A stretch of 21,351 bases of DNA. Source: Myxococcales bacterium. GTDB taxonomy: Bacteria > Myxococcota_A > UBA9160 > SMWR01. A program made the translations under genes and the position numbers. Under the pieces are notes generated by a model that saw only the letters and a list, made by a program, of their open reading frames with translations, made no database searches and was not told the DNA's origin. Positions 7,959-16,125 of the stretch are shown in pieces (the stretch's first letter is position 1; each line of letters opens with the position of its first letter). The stretch covers positions 1 to 21,351 of the forward strand of contig JACZVU010000027.1 in NCBI GenBank assembly GCA_022572485.1, given 5' to 3'.

Positions 7959-8300
7959 ATGAATCGACTCGTAGAGGAACTGGAGCGGCGTGATTTCCCG
8001 CGCGTGAGGCGGCGATTGCCGTGCTCACTGCTGATTGGAGGGCGCTGTTATTCAGCGACCGTGCGTGATCTTTCGGCCAGCGGATTCTTCGTCGAGACGG
8101 ACGCCGACCTCTACCTGGGCAGTGACGTGATCGTAACCATCAGTGGGCCAGATGGAGCGCGCTTTCTCCTTGAGACCTACGTGCCGCGCAATCCCGCCCT
8201 CTTGTGCCGACACCCCCACCTGGTTCCAAGCGGTGTGGGGCTGCAGGTCGAGGACCCGCCGGAGTGCTACCTCCGCTGGGTCGAGAAATTCGCGAGCTAA
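7959..8300 (+). CDS. PilZ-domain protein
   Basis: A 113-aa single-domain protein. It shows the two PilZ signatures: the RxxxR arginines (RDFPRVRRR, residues 11-19) and DLSASG (38-43), matching D/N-x-S-x-x-G. Together these form the cyclic-di-GMP site in known PilZ domains, so binding of this second messenger is expected. There is no fused output domain, transmembrane segment or signal peptide, so it would act as a cytoplasmic adaptor; its partner is unknown. GAGGAGAG sits just upstream of the ATG. It is separated from purN by 221 nt and from the next gene by 121 nt, so it is probably transcribed alone. Confidence 0.85.
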   Translation: MNRLVEELERRDFPRVRRRLPCSLLIGGRCYSATVRDLSASGFFVETDADLYLGSDVIVTISGPDGARFLLETYVPRNPALLCRHPHLVPSGVGLQVEDPPECYLRWVEKFAS

Positions 8301-8421
8301 AATACTCAGCGGCGCCCTGCGCGAAGCCTTTCCACCACCCTCCGCATCGCTACCATCCGTGCGAGAACCGGTCGGCGATCGGACGGGTCGATCGGGAGTA
8401 TGCTGAGACTGGAGGCCTGCG

Positions 8422-8820
8422 ATGCTTCACGGTGGCTGTCTCTGTGGCGGGGTTCGTTACGAGATCTCGGGCGAGCTCAGCAAAATGCACTTCTGCCACT
8501 GCCAGATGTGCCGCCGGGGCCATGGAACGCCTTTCGCAAACTACGTCGCGGTGAACCCACGCGACATCCGGTACACGCAGGGCGAAGAGTTGATCTCCCG
8601 CTACCCCTCTTCGGAAAGCACCGTACGCACCTTCTGCAGCCGCTGCGGGTCGAATCTCGAATTCTCGCCCACAGAGACTCCCGACGAGACCTGGATCTCT
8701 GCCGGCGGATTCGACGGCGATCCACAGATCCGGCCGACCTTCCACATCTACGTCGACTCGAAGGCGCCCTGGTTCGAAATCACCGACGATCTGAAGCAAT
8801 ACCCGGTTTCAGATGGCTGA
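8422..8820 (+). CDS. GFA-family (glutathione-dependent formaldehyde-activating enzyme-like) Zn protein, copy 1
   Basis: A 132-aa protein of the GFA/CENP-V fold. The zinc-binding cysteines are all present: C6 and C8 (GGCLCGGVRYE), C25, C27 and C30 (CHCQMCRR), and C72 and C75 (CSRCGS). The PWFEITDDL segment near the end is typical. Known Gfa accelerates formation of S-hydroxymethylglutathione from formaldehyde, but most family members have no proven activity, so formaldehyde or thiol-adduct chemistry is only an inference. A good ribosome site (GGAGG, seven-base spacing) precedes the ATG. A close paralogue lies 1 kb downstream, beyond the homocysteine methyltransferase. Confidence 0.88.
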   Translation: MLHGGCLCGGVRYEISGELSKMHFCHCQMCRRGHGTPFANYVAVNPRDIRYTQGEELISRYPSSESTVRTFCSRCGSNLEFSPTETPDETWISAGGFDGDPQIRPTFHIYVDSKAPWFEITDDLKQYPVSDG

Positions 8821-8880
8821 CAGCATCGCGAACAGCGAAATCGAACGCGACGAAACCCGGACTCGCAAAGAGGTATTACG

Positions 8881-9825
8881 ATGGCCCAATATCGAGACTC
8901 GCTACCTCAACTAGCTGGAGATTGGTTTCTGACAGACGGCGGCATCGAGACGACCCTCGTCTTCCACAAGGGAGTCGAGCTGCCCGAGTTTGCTTCGTTC
9001 CCGCTCCTGGACAGCGACGCGGGGCGCCAGCTGCTTCGCGACTGCTATCGCCCCTATCTGGAATTGGCGCGCAAGCACAGCGTCGGGATCATCCTCGAAA
9101 CCACGACCTGGCGAGCAAGCCACGATTGGGCGCAGAAGCTCGGTTATTCGTCGTCCGATCTCGAGCGCCTCAACCGAACGGCGGTCGAAGAGGCCGCCGC
9201 GTTCCGCGCGGAGTACGAGGGCGCCGGTTTCCCGGTCGTGATCAGCGGCCAGATTGGACCGCGTGGCGACGCCTACAACCCCGATCGGCTGCTCGGCATC
9301 GAAGAGGCCGAGCGCTACCACGCCGCCCAGATCGGCGTGTTTCGAGACACCGAAGTGGATCTCGTCACCGCACTGACCCTTACCCACGTCGAGGAGGCGG
9401 TCGGTATCACCCGCGCCGCGAGCGCGGCGGGCTTGCCGGCGGTGATCTCATTCACGGTGGAGACCAATGGCCGCCTTCCGAGTGGTCAACCACTCGGCGA
9501 GGCGATCGAGGCCGTCGAGCGGGATAGCGGCGAAAGCCCCGCCTACTACATGATCAATTGCGCACACCCGTCGCACTTCGAGAATGCGCTCGAACCGGGT
9601 GCGCACTGGATCGAACGGATCCGCGGCCTACGCGCGAACGCATCCGCACTCAGTCACGCCGAGCTAGACGAGTCGACGGAGCTGGACGAGGGCGATCCCG
9701 CCGATCTTGGCCGGCGGCACCGCGAGTTGCGAAACCTCTTGAAGAACGTCAACGTTCTCGGCGGCTGTTGCGGAACCGACCACCGCCACGTCGACGCGAT
9801 CTTCCAGGCCTGTACGGCCAGCTGA
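8881..9825 (+). CDS. Homocysteine S-methyltransferase family protein
   Basis: A 314-aa TIM-barrel methyltransferase using a zinc-bound homocysteine thiolate. Zinc ligands are C227 (INCAHP) and the pair C296/C297 (LGGCCGTD). The N-terminal LTDGGIETTLVF (17-28) and ETTTWRAS (73-80) are family-typical, as is VISGQIGPRGDAY (120-132). The length fits stand-alone enzymes of the MmuM type that use S-methylmethionine or SAM, not the large cobalamin-dependent MetH. The donor cannot be read from sequence, and a methyl-folate donor is unlikely without a folate domain. AGAGG precedes the ATG. It is flanked on both sides by GFA paralogues on the same strand. Confidence 0.88.
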   Translation: MAQYRDSLPQLAGDWFLTDGGIETTLVFHKGVELPEFASFPLLDSDAGRQLLRDCYRPYLELARKHSVGIILETTTWRASHDWAQKLGYSSSDLERLNRTAVEEAAAFRAEYEGAGFPVVISGQIGPRGDAYNPDRLLGIEEAERYHAAQIGVFRDTEVDLVTALTLTHVEEAVGITRAASAAGLPAVISFTVETNGRLPSGQPLGEAIEAVERDSGESPAYYMINCAHPSHFENALEPGAHWIERIRGLRANASALSHAELDESTELDEGDPADLGRRHRELRNLLKNVNVLGGCCGTDHRHVDAIFQACTAS

Positions 9826-9853
9826 CCGACAATCAACAGCGAGGGAGCCAAAC

Positions 9854-10255
9854 ATGATTCGAGGTGGCTGTTTGTGTGGCGAGATCCACTACGAGATTTC
9901 GGGCGATTTATCAGAGATGTGTTACTGCCATTGCCAGATGTGCCGACGGGCACATGGAACGCCCTTCGCGAACTACGTGGCGCTCAATCCCCGAGATCGC
10001 CGCTACACCCAAGGTGAGGAACGGATCGCTCGATACCAAAGCTCAGCGGAAGCGGTGCGAACTTTCTGCAACCGCTGTGGGTCCAAGCTCGAGTTTCAAA
10101 CCACCAAGACTCCCGACGAGATCTGGATCGCGGCGGGAACGTTCGACGACGACCCGGGGATCCGATCGACGTCGCATATCTACGTCGCCTCGAAGGCGCC
10201 CTGGTTCGAGATTACAGATGACCTGAAGCAATATTCGGAGGAGCCCGAATCGTGA
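9854..10255 (+). CDS. GFA-family Zn protein, copy 2
   Basis: A 133-aa paralogue of the gene at 8422, about three quarters identical along the whole alignable length by my count. All seven cysteines are kept (CLC at 6-8, CHCQMC at 25-30, CNRC at 72-75), as are HGTPFANYVA and SKAPWFEITDDLKQY. Most differences are surface-type substitutions, and an extra Cys occurs at residue 23. A strong ribosome site (GAGGGAG) lies before the ATG. Its TGA overlaps the GTG start of the rhodanese gene by four bases, so the two are coupled. It probably arose by local duplication, with the methyltransferase gene between the copies. Confidence 0.88.
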   Translation: MIRGGCLCGEIHYEISGDLSEMCYCHCQMCRRAHGTPFANYVALNPRDRRYTQGEERIARYQSSAEAVRTFCNRCGSKLEFQTTKTPDEIWIAAGTFDDDPGIRSTSHIYVASKAPWFEITDDLKQYSEEPES

Positions 10256-10683
10256 GAGAGACCGCAAAGCATTCGCCGCGCTCATGGGTCGCTGCCGGTT
10301 TATGGCTCGTCGTGTCAGCGGCGGGCGTGGCGATAGCAGATGACCCCAAGAAGAACGCCGGGCCAACGAGCATCACCCCTGGAGAACTTGCCGAGCAGAT
10401 TCAGCTCGAGCAGGCACCGCTGATCCTCGACGTACGCAGCAAACAAGAGTACGAAGAAGGCCATATCCCCGCTGCGGTGAACATTCCCCACGACCAACTT
10501 CGCGATCGCCTGTCGGAGATCGACGCAGCCAAGACTGATGAGATCGTGGTCCATTGCCGCAGCGGCCACCGCGCGGGCCTCGCCGAGGAAATCCTTGGTG
10601 AGGCCGGTTATTCAAACGTCCGTGATCTCGACGGGCATATGGACGGCTGGCAGAGCGGCGGATACCCGATCGAGCGACCCTAG
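10252..10683 (+). CDS. Exported rhodanese-domain protein
   Basis: A 143-aa single rhodanese domain with an N-terminal signal peptide (positive start, hydrophobic segment about residues 11-28, likely cleavage after AIA before DDP). The domain has PLILDVRSKQEYEEGHIP (56-73), the active-site loop HCRSGHRA with C102 as the sulfur-carrying cysteine, and the closing MDGWQSGGYPI. It should act in the periplasm on sulfane sulfur or as a redox-linked persulfide carrier; the partner is unknown. The start is GTG within GTGA, overlapping the stop of the second GFA gene. That overlap supports co-expression although the two products would sit in different compartments. Confidence 0.88.
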   Translation: MRETAKHSPRSWVAAGLWLVVSAAGVAIADDPKKNAGPTSITPGELAEQIQLEQAPLILDVRSKQEYEEGHIPAAVNIPHDQLRDRLSEIDAAKTDEIVVHCRSGHRAGLAEEILGEAGYSNVRDLDGHMDGWQSGGYPIERP

Positions 10684-10707
10684 CGCTACGGACCGAAGGC
10701 TGGAGCC

Positions 10708-11223
10708 ATGAAGCGAGACCACGTAAACACCGATCTGCGTAAACTCCACGAGCGGATCGACACCCGCGCAGACGAACTCGTCCTCCACCATTCACAGCGA
10801 CTGCACTGCGAGCGAGGCTGTTATTCATGCTGCCTGGACGACCTCACGGTCTTTCCCATCGAGGCGGAGCGCATCCGCGCTTCCCACGAGGCGCTACTCA
10901 GAGACGGAACCCCGCATCCACCCGGTGCGTGCGCGTTCCTCGACAACGATGGAGCGTGCCGCATCTACGCCGACCGCCCCTACGTGTGCCGTACCCAGGG
11001 GCTGCCGCTGCGCTGGTTCGCGGAAGATGACTCGGGAGAGACCTACGAGCATCGTGACATCTGCCCGCTCAACGCCGAAGGACCCGCGCTCGACGAATTG
11101 CCCGAAGAAGCGTGCTGGTTGATCGGCCCCGTCGAACTCGAACTCGCAAAATTGCAGTCGGAAAGCCCTGACCCACACGAGGATCGGATCGCGCTGCGCG
11201 CGCTCTTCGATCGCGCCCCCTAG
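10708..11223 (+). CDS. YkgJ-family cysteine cluster protein
   Basis: A 171-aa protein with the YkgJ-type metal-binding pattern: C34, C38, C41 and C42 (CERGCYSCC), then C75, C84 and C94 (CAFLDNDGACRIYADRPYVC) and C119 (DICPLN). The family is annotated as zinc- or iron-chelating and is of unknown function; the CRIYADRP.VCR run is its clearest signature. No signal peptide or membrane segment. GGAG lies before the ATG, 24 nt after the rhodanese stop, so it likely ends the same transcript. Its TAG lies inside the left arm of a perfect inverted repeat that separates it from the opposing gene. Confidence 0.85.
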   Translation: MKRDHVNTDLRKLHERIDTRADELVLHHSQRLHCERGCYSCCLDDLTVFPIEAERIRASHEALLRDGTPHPPGACAFLDNDGACRIYADRPYVCRTQGLPLRWFAEDDSGETYEHRDICPLNAEGPALDELPEEACWLIGPVELELAKLQSESPDPHEDRIALRALFDRAP

Positions 11224-11276
11224 CTGTGGGGCCTACGCAACTTGTTGACGAGCTGCGTAGGCCCCACAGCTAGGGG
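11217..11276. terminator. Perfect 23-bp inverted repeat between convergent genes, likely two-way terminator
   Basis: Left arm 11217-11239 and right arm 11254-11276 are exact reverse complements over 23 bases, with a 14-base loop. The stop TAG of the YkgJ gene (11221-11223) and of the SMP-30 gene (11270-11272, - strand) occupy mirror positions in the two arms. The stem is GC-rich and reads the same from either side. There is no T tract on either strand, so it is not a classical intrinsic terminator, but it should fold very stably in either transcript. Confidence 0.7.
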
Positions 11277-12112
11277 AGTCCCGCTCCGGGCACTTCTACC
11301 TCTAAGGATTCGATCCGCGCGCTCCGCATCGTCTCGCACTCGGGGCCATCCACACTCGGGGCCGTGAGAACGTACAGGGTGCGGCGATCGTCGCCGCCAA
11401 GCATGCAGGCAATCGCCATCTGGCCGGTCGAAATTCGGTCCGTTGTCTCGCCCCCTTCACGCACCCGCAAGATTTCTCGAGTGGGGGGGGACGCGACCCA
11501 GAGGGCGCCCTCCGCATCGATACAGCAGCCGTCGGGAATCGCAGCCTCGAGTTGCGCCCACAGTCGCCGATTCGACAGGCTGCCGTCAGGCGCAATGTCG
11601 AAGGCCGTCAGTCGCGCACCGAACGATTCTCCGACGATCAACGTGCGCCCATCGGGAGTGATCACGGATCCGTTCGGAAACAACAGGTCCTCGGCCACGA
11701 CGCGGGAATGACCGTCGGGTGTGACCAAGATCAATGCCGCCGGCTCGGGCATGCCGCCGGTCGCGAGGTCCGAGCCGAAATTTCCCACGTAGGCGCGCCC
11801 CTGATCGTCCACCACCATATCGTTGCAGTGAAATGTCGCGAGGCCCGAAAGGTCGGCATGCTCGACCAATCCCTCGGGTTCGAGTCGCAGCACGCGCCGA
11901 TCGGTCATCGACACCACGAGCAGGCGCCCGTCGGGAAGCCACCCAAGACCCGAAGGCTGGTGGGGAACTTCGCAGATGGTTTCCGTCTGACCCCCAGGAT
12001 CCATGGCCAGCACCCGATGGTCGTAGAAATCGGAAAACCACAACTTCCCGTCATGCCAACGCGGCGCCTCGAGGAAAGAGAAGCCTTCGAGGAGAACTTT
12101 GATGTTCGACAT
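11270..12112 (-). CDS. SMP-30/gluconolactonase-like protein
   Basis: A 280-aa six-bladed beta-propeller of the SMP-30/Gnl/LRE family. Predicted divalent-metal ligands are E15 (FLEAPRW), N97 (CNDM), N147 (FPNGSV) and D194 (IPDGCCID), which match the glutamate, asparagines and aspartate of characterised lactonases. No signal peptide is seen, so it is probably a cytoplasmic lactone hydrolase; the substrate is unknown. It begins 18 nt after the tupC stop on the same strand, so it may be read through from the tungstate operon. A run of eight C on the coding strand (11483-11490) lies within a Ser-Pro-Pro codon group. Its stop codon lies in the perfect inverted repeat. Confidence 0.85.
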   Translation of the reverse strand: MSNIKVLLEGFSFLEAPRWHDGKLWFSDFYDHRVLAMDPGGQTETICEVPHQPSGLGWLPDGRLLVVSMTDRRVLRLEPEGLVEHADLSGLATFHCNDMVVDDQGRAYVGNFGSDLATGGMPEPAALILVTPDGHSRVVAEDLLFPNGSVITPDGRTLIVGESFGARLTAFDIAPDGSLSNRRLWAQLEAAIPDGCCIDAEGALWVASPPTREILRVREGGETTDRISTGQMAIACMLGGDDRRTLYVLTAPSVDGPECETMRSARIESLEVEVPGAGLP

Positions 12113-12130
12113 GTGCGGATACTACGACAT

Positions 12131-13237
12131 TCAGAGCGCTCTACGTGATGCGTCGCTCGCGGCAGCCGATCCATTGGACGCGACGGGAATCAGATGCACA
12201 TGTTCGGGGCTCGCCGAAAGCGAGACCGGCACCCCGGCTCGCAGGGTTCGCGCCAACCCGCGACCCGCCATCAGATAGGTTCGCAACTCCGTGCCCGCCC
12301 AATCCAGCTGAACGGTGATCGCAACACCGTCGTTTACGACCTCCCGCACGACACCCTTGCCGATCGGATCCACGTCGCCGCGCCCGACGTCCACCTTGAG
12401 GTACTCGGGTCGAATTCCCACCCAGACCCGCGTCCCAGGTGCGAGCCCGGTACGGGTGGCAATGCGGTGCCGGGCGTCGATTTCGACGAGCGCGCAATCT
12501 CCGCGTCGCTCCTTGACGACCACACCCTGGACGAGGTTCGTCATCCCCACCACCCGGGCGATTTCAGGCGTGGACGGTTTCTCGATCACGTCATCACGGC
12601 GACCGACCTGGGCGAGTCTTCCATCGATCAACACTGCGATGCGATCGGCGATCAACATCGCCCGGCGCAGGTCGTGGGTCACCATTGCAACCGCCACCCC
12701 GGTGTCCGAAATCGCGCGCCGCAGGTCCAGCGAAAGAGCCGCCTGACCCTCAGCGTCGAGGCCCGCGAAGGGTTCGTCGAGCAACAACACAGCTGGACGT
12801 AACGCAAAAGCCCGGGCCAGTGCGAGTCGCCTCAATTCGCCGCCCGAAAGCGTCGCCGCACGATGTTGCGCGAGGTGATCGATCTGGAAGCGCGCGAGGG
12901 CCTCGTCGATGCGATCCCTGAGTTCCGCTCCGGACCGTTTCTTCCCGAGAAACGCGACGCGTACGTTGTGCACGACACTGCCGGCGAGTGGCGCCGGGCG
13001 CTGAAAGACCATCGTCACCGGGCCCGTCGCCGCGGAAGTCACCTTGCCGCCAACTGGCCGTTCGAGCCCCGCCAGTGCGCGCATCAGGGTGCTCTTGCCC
13101 GAACCGTTCGGGCCGAGGATGACGAGCGTCTCTCGCGCGCAAAGGTCGAGTGCATCTGCGGTCAACACGAACGAACCACGCCGCGAGCGCAGCTCGACGC
13201 GCAGGTCGCGTACCGAGAGAATCGTGGCTTGGCTCAT
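12131..13237 (-). CDS. tupC: Tungstate ABC transporter ATP-binding protein
   Basis: A 368-aa ABC ATPase. Walker A is GPNGSGKST (42-50), the Q-loop glutamine Q79, signature LSGGE (130-134), Walker B LLLDE (151-155) and H-loop H188. The C-terminal ~110 residues form a TOBE-like domain of the kind seen in oxyanion and sugar importers; in Mod-type systems this binds the oxyanion and can control transport. Assignment to tungstate rests mainly on the adjacent TupA-type binding protein. The start overlaps the permease stop (ATGA). It energises uptake at the inner face of the membrane. Confidence 0.85.
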   Translation of the reverse strand: MSQATILSVRDLRVELRSRRGSFVLTADALDLCARETLVILGPNGSGKSTLMRALAGLERPVGGKVTSAATGPVTMVFQRPAPLAGSVVHNVRVAFLGKKRSGAELRDRIDEALARFQIDHLAQHRAATLSGGELRRLALARAFALRPAVLLLDEPFAGLDAEGQAALSLDLRRAISDTGVAVAMVTHDLRRAMLIADRIAVLIDGRLAQVGRRDDVIEKPSTPEIARVVGMTNLVQGVVVKERRGDCALVEIDARHRIATRTGLAPGTRVWVGIRPEYLKVDVGRGDVDPIGKGVVREVVNDGVAITVQLDWAGTELRTYLMAGRGLARTLRAGVPVSLSASPEHVHLIPVASNGSAAASDASRRAL

Positions 13238-13890
13238 GCCCGGCCGCTCTGCTGCACGGCGGTCAACAGGCCGGTCAGCACCAGCATCAACCCGATCAGC
13301 ACCGCCGCCAACCCGAGTGCGACTTCGAATTCACCCATCTGGGTGTACATCAAGATTGCCGTCGTGAGCACCCGGGTTTCACCCTCGAGATTGCCACCAA
13401 CAGCCATCACCGCGCCGACTTCAGAGAGGATCCCCCCCAACGCAGTAATGACCGCCGCCAACAAGCCAAGCCGGATCTCGCGCACCAGCAACCACAGACG
13501 CCAGCGCGAAGGCACACCGAGCGTTCGGACCTGGAGCTCCCAGTCTTCGTCGAGCGAACCCACCGCGGCAAGCGTGATGCCGACCACGAGGGGTAGCGCG
13601 ATCAGCACCTGCACGAGAATCATCGCCTGGCCGTCGTACAGCCAAGCCAAGTTGCCAAACGGGCCGTTGCGCTCGAGCGCAAGATAGGCGAGCAAACCCA
13701 CGACGACGGGCGGCGCACCCATGCCGGTATTGATCAGGCTGACCAGCGCCCCGCGCCCCTTAAAGCGCCTGCGGCCGACCGCGATGCCGATCGGCAACCC
13801 CACCGCCAGCGAGATCGCGAGCGCAGGAAGACAGACGGCCAGCGTGCGCGCCGTGATCTCGATCAGCAGCCCGATGGAAGGCGGGGTCAC
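13234..13890 (-). CDS. tupB: Tungstate ABC transporter permease
   Basis: A 218-aa integral membrane permease with about five or six hydrophobic segments. The cytoplasmic EAA-type coupling loop lies near residues 118-142 (LQVRTLGVPSRWRLWLLVRE). The segment GGILSEVGAVMAVGGNLEGETRVLTTAI is typical of TupB/tungstate permeases. The start is GTG, overlapping the tupA TGA as GTGA, and its own TGA overlaps the tupC ATG, so all three transporter genes are translationally coupled in the order A-B-C. Confidence 0.86.
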   Translation of the reverse strand: MTPPSIGLLIEITARTLAVCLPALAISLAVGLPIGIAVGRRRFKGRGALVSLINTGMGAPPVVVGLLAYLALERNGPFGNLAWLYDGQAMILVQVLIALPLVVGITLAAVGSLDEDWELQVRTLGVPSRWRLWLLVREIRLGLLAAVITALGGILSEVGAVMAVGGNLEGETRVLTTAILMYTQMGEFEVALGLAAVLIGLMLVLTGLLTAVQQSGRA

Positions 13891-14729
13891 GGCCGTTTCC
13901 GCAGATCCAGATGGAGCGGGAGAAAGAGCCGGCGACCGAAGCGCTCGCGTCCGAATTCGGCGATCCGCCGCTGGGTGTCGGCCTCCAACAAGAACGCTTC
14001 GAACTGCTCGGCACGTTTGGCGCGAACCGGCTCGAGTCGATTCGGATTAACGCGAAGCACCGAATACACATTGCGCAGGCTCGGGGTGGGCTCCGAAAGC
14101 GAAACGAGCCCGATTCGCTCTCGAAACGCGAGAAACGTGCCGAGATCGGACAGCACGTAGGCTCGCCGCTCGCCTGCAATCTGCAGCGTCTGCCCCATAC
14201 CCGCTCCACTGCTCGCAAAGCCCGGCCAACCGCCAGCCGGGCCCAGGCCCGCTTCCTTCAGTAGCGCGACTTCCCGGCGGTGCGTTCCCGAATCGTCACC
14301 GCGACTGATGAATCGTTCGGGGGCATCTGCGATGCGCCGAATCGCGTCGGCGGGTGAACCCGCATCGCGAACCCGGGCGGGGTCTTCCGGCGGCCCTGCG
14401 ATCACGAAGTAGTTTTCCATGATGGGCGTGCGGCGGACAGCCGCACCGGAGGCCACGAGTTCTTCTTCCCCATCAGGGGCATGCGTGAGAAGAACATCCG
14501 CGTTCCCGTCTCTTCCCATCCGCAATGCCGCGCCACTGCCGACTGCGACCACTTGCGCCCGTATGCCCGTCTGCTTCTCGAAGATGGGTAGCAGTTCCGC
14601 GAGCAGGCCAGAGTCGCGCACACTCGTGGTCGTTACGAGCAGCAGATTGGCTTCTTCTTCGGCCCGGTCCGAGCAGGCGAATACCAGCAGCGCAGCAACC
14701 AGGATTTGTAAAATTCGTGGGTTGGCCAT
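13887..14729 (-). CDS. tupA: Tungstate-binding lipoprotein of ABC transporter
   Basis: A 280-aa periplasmic binding protein. The N-terminus is a lipoprotein signal with C19 as the likely lipidated residue (VAALLVFAC). The mature part has the TupA hallmarks: VTTTSVRDSGLLAELLPIF (32-50), VGSGAALRMGRDGNADVLL (63-81) with THAP next, FISRGDDSGTH (140-150) and YVLSDLGTFLAF. In characterised TupA proteins these loops bind tungstate with far higher affinity than molybdate. A longer frame reaches 15065 but runs into dinB and has no homology; the ATG at 14729 puts the signal peptide at the N-terminus. It starts 43 nt after the dinB stop. No tungsten-dependent enzyme is seen in the window. Confidence 0.88.
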   Translation of the reverse strand: MANPRILQILVAALLVFACSDRAEEEANLLLVTTTSVRDSGLLAELLPIFEKQTGIRAQVVAVGSGAALRMGRDGNADVLLTHAPDGEEELVASGAAVRRTPIMENYFVIAGPPEDPARVRDAGSPADAIRRIADAPERFISRGDDSGTHRREVALLKEAGLGPAGGWPGFASSGAGMGQTLQIAGERRAYVLSDLGTFLAFRERIGLVSLSEPTPSLRNVYSVLRVNPNRLEPVRAKRAEQFEAFLLEADTQRRIAEFGRERFGRRLFLPLHLDLRKRP

Positions 14730-14772
14730 CGTGGATGCCGAGAATACGCCAGTCGCGAATGCAGAGCCGCTC

Positions 14773-16041
14773 CTATAGGTCATTCGATTCGCCGCGTTTG
14801 ATCTGAATCGACAGGCCCGCGCGCTCGGCGGCCTCGCGTTCTCCACGCGTGACGGCCTTGTTGCCAAAGCGGCGCGAGATCTCATCGAGCGCAACATTGA
14901 GGCGCTCGCGGCGTGCCTGGCGCTCGCGGGGCTCGAAGAGCGAAAGCTGCCCCGGAGATTCCCGCACGACGTTGGCCACGCCCACCCCGAGCAGCCGAAT
15001 GGGAGCGTCCAGGCCGCTTCGCGCGAGCAGGTCCATCGCCGATCTCGAGATCGTTTCGCCGTCATCCGTCGCTTCCGGCAGCGTCACCCGACGGCTCAGG
15101 GTCGGATAACCGCGCGGTCCCGTAGCCATCCGCTGCCCGAGCTTGAGCTTGAGGACGACCGTGCGCGCGCGAAAGCGATCCGTCCGCAAGCGCCGCGCCA
15201 CGGACTCCGCGTGGGTGATGATCGCAGCGTTCAAGGCCTGGCGATCGGTGATGTCCCTGTCGAAGGTGTTTTCCTCGCTATACGAGCGCGGGTCGCGGTA
15301 GGGCTCGACCTCGCTGTGCTCCTCGCCGCGCGCGAGCCGGCCGATATCGAGCCCCCAGTCGCCGAGCAGTTCCTCGAGCCGCCGCGGATCCATCCGCGCA
15401 AGGTCACCGACCTGCTGGAGCCCCAGCATCTTGAGACGCGCCTCCGCAACGGGACCGACACCCCAGATTCGGCCGATGGGCAAAGGGTCGAGAAACGCCC
15501 GGACTTCGCCCGGCCGAATTTCCAACAGGCCGTCGGGCTTGCAAGAAGCGCTCGCGATCTTCGCGATCATCTTCACCGGTGCGATCCCGACCGATACCGC
15601 GAGGCCGGTCCGCTCGCGCACCTCAGCCCGCAGCCGTTCGCCGATCGAACGGGGAGCACCCATCAAGCGCTCGGTTCCGGTGAGTTCGAGGAAGGCCTCA
15701 TCGAGGGAAAGCCCCTGCACCCTCGGCGAATAGCGCCGAAAGATCTCGAAGATGCGCTTCGACTCTCGGCTGTACTTCTTCATCTCGCCGCTGATGAAGA
15801 CCCCTTTCGGACACAGGCGGCGCGCCTCGTAGCCAGGCATCGCCGAGCGAACGCCGAACGCGCGTGCCTCGTAGCTGGCCGCCGTCACGACGCCGCGGGC
15901 GCCCGTCCCGCCAACGATCACGGCCTTGCCGCGCAGTTCCGGGTTGTCGCGCTGCTCGACGGACGCGTAGAAGGCATCCATGTCAGCGTGCATCACGACG
16001 CGCTGCGGTCCAGATTCCCGGTTGTGGGTCAACACAATCAT
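14773..16041 (-). CDS. dinB: DNA polymerase IV (Y-family translesion polymerase)
   Basis: A 422-aa Y-family polymerase for error-prone lesion bypass. Catalytic carboxylates are D20 (HADMDAFYASVEQ) and D114/E115 (SLDEAFLELT); Y25 is at the steric-gate position after F24. The helix-hairpin-helix region IWGVGPVAEARLKMLGLQQVGDLA follows, then the little-finger domain with YSEENTFDRDI. Near the C-terminus is QLSLF (365-369), a beta-clamp-binding motif. The frame extends upstream to 16317 without homology, so I use the ATG at 16041; the ATG at 15993 (MHADMDAF) is an alternative. Neither has a clear Shine-Dalgarno. No LexA-type operator was recognised upstream. Confidence 0.93.
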   Translation of the reverse strand: MIVLTHNRESGPQRVVMHADMDAFYASVEQRDNPELRGKAVIVGGTGARGVVTAASYEARAFGVRSAMPGYEARRLCPKGVFISGEMKKYSRESKRIFEIFRRYSPRVQGLSLDEAFLELTGTERLMGAPRSIGERLRAEVRERTGLAVSVGIAPVKMIAKIASASCKPDGLLEIRPGEVRAFLDPLPIGRIWGVGPVAEARLKMLGLQQVGDLARMDPRRLEELLGDWGLDIGRLARGEEHSEVEPYRDPRSYSEENTFDRDITDRQALNAAIITHAESVARRLRTDRFRARTVVLKLKLGQRMATGPRGYPTLSRRVTLPEATDDGETISRSAMDLLARSGLDAPIRLLGVGVANVVRESPGQLSLFEPRERQARRERLNVALDEISRRFGNKAVTRGEREAAERAGLSIQIKRGESNDL

Positions 16042-16125
16042 CGAGGTATTGAGTTTACCGCGGTATGGTCTGCGGCTCCCGGCTCTCGAGGCCCAATCGA
16101 CTGCCGCCCGCAAATCGAGGAAAGC

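Noticed and set aside
11483..11490. Run of eight C (coding strand) in the SMP-30-like gene as a possible phase-variation tract
   Set aside because: It encodes part of an ordinary Ser-Pro-Pro stretch in frame, and this gene type is not a known phase-variable class. Similar short G runs occur elsewhere (for example in purN).
14730..15065. N-terminal extension of tupA to 15065
   Set aside because: It overlaps dinB, lacks homology and would bury the lipoprotein signal peptide inside the protein.
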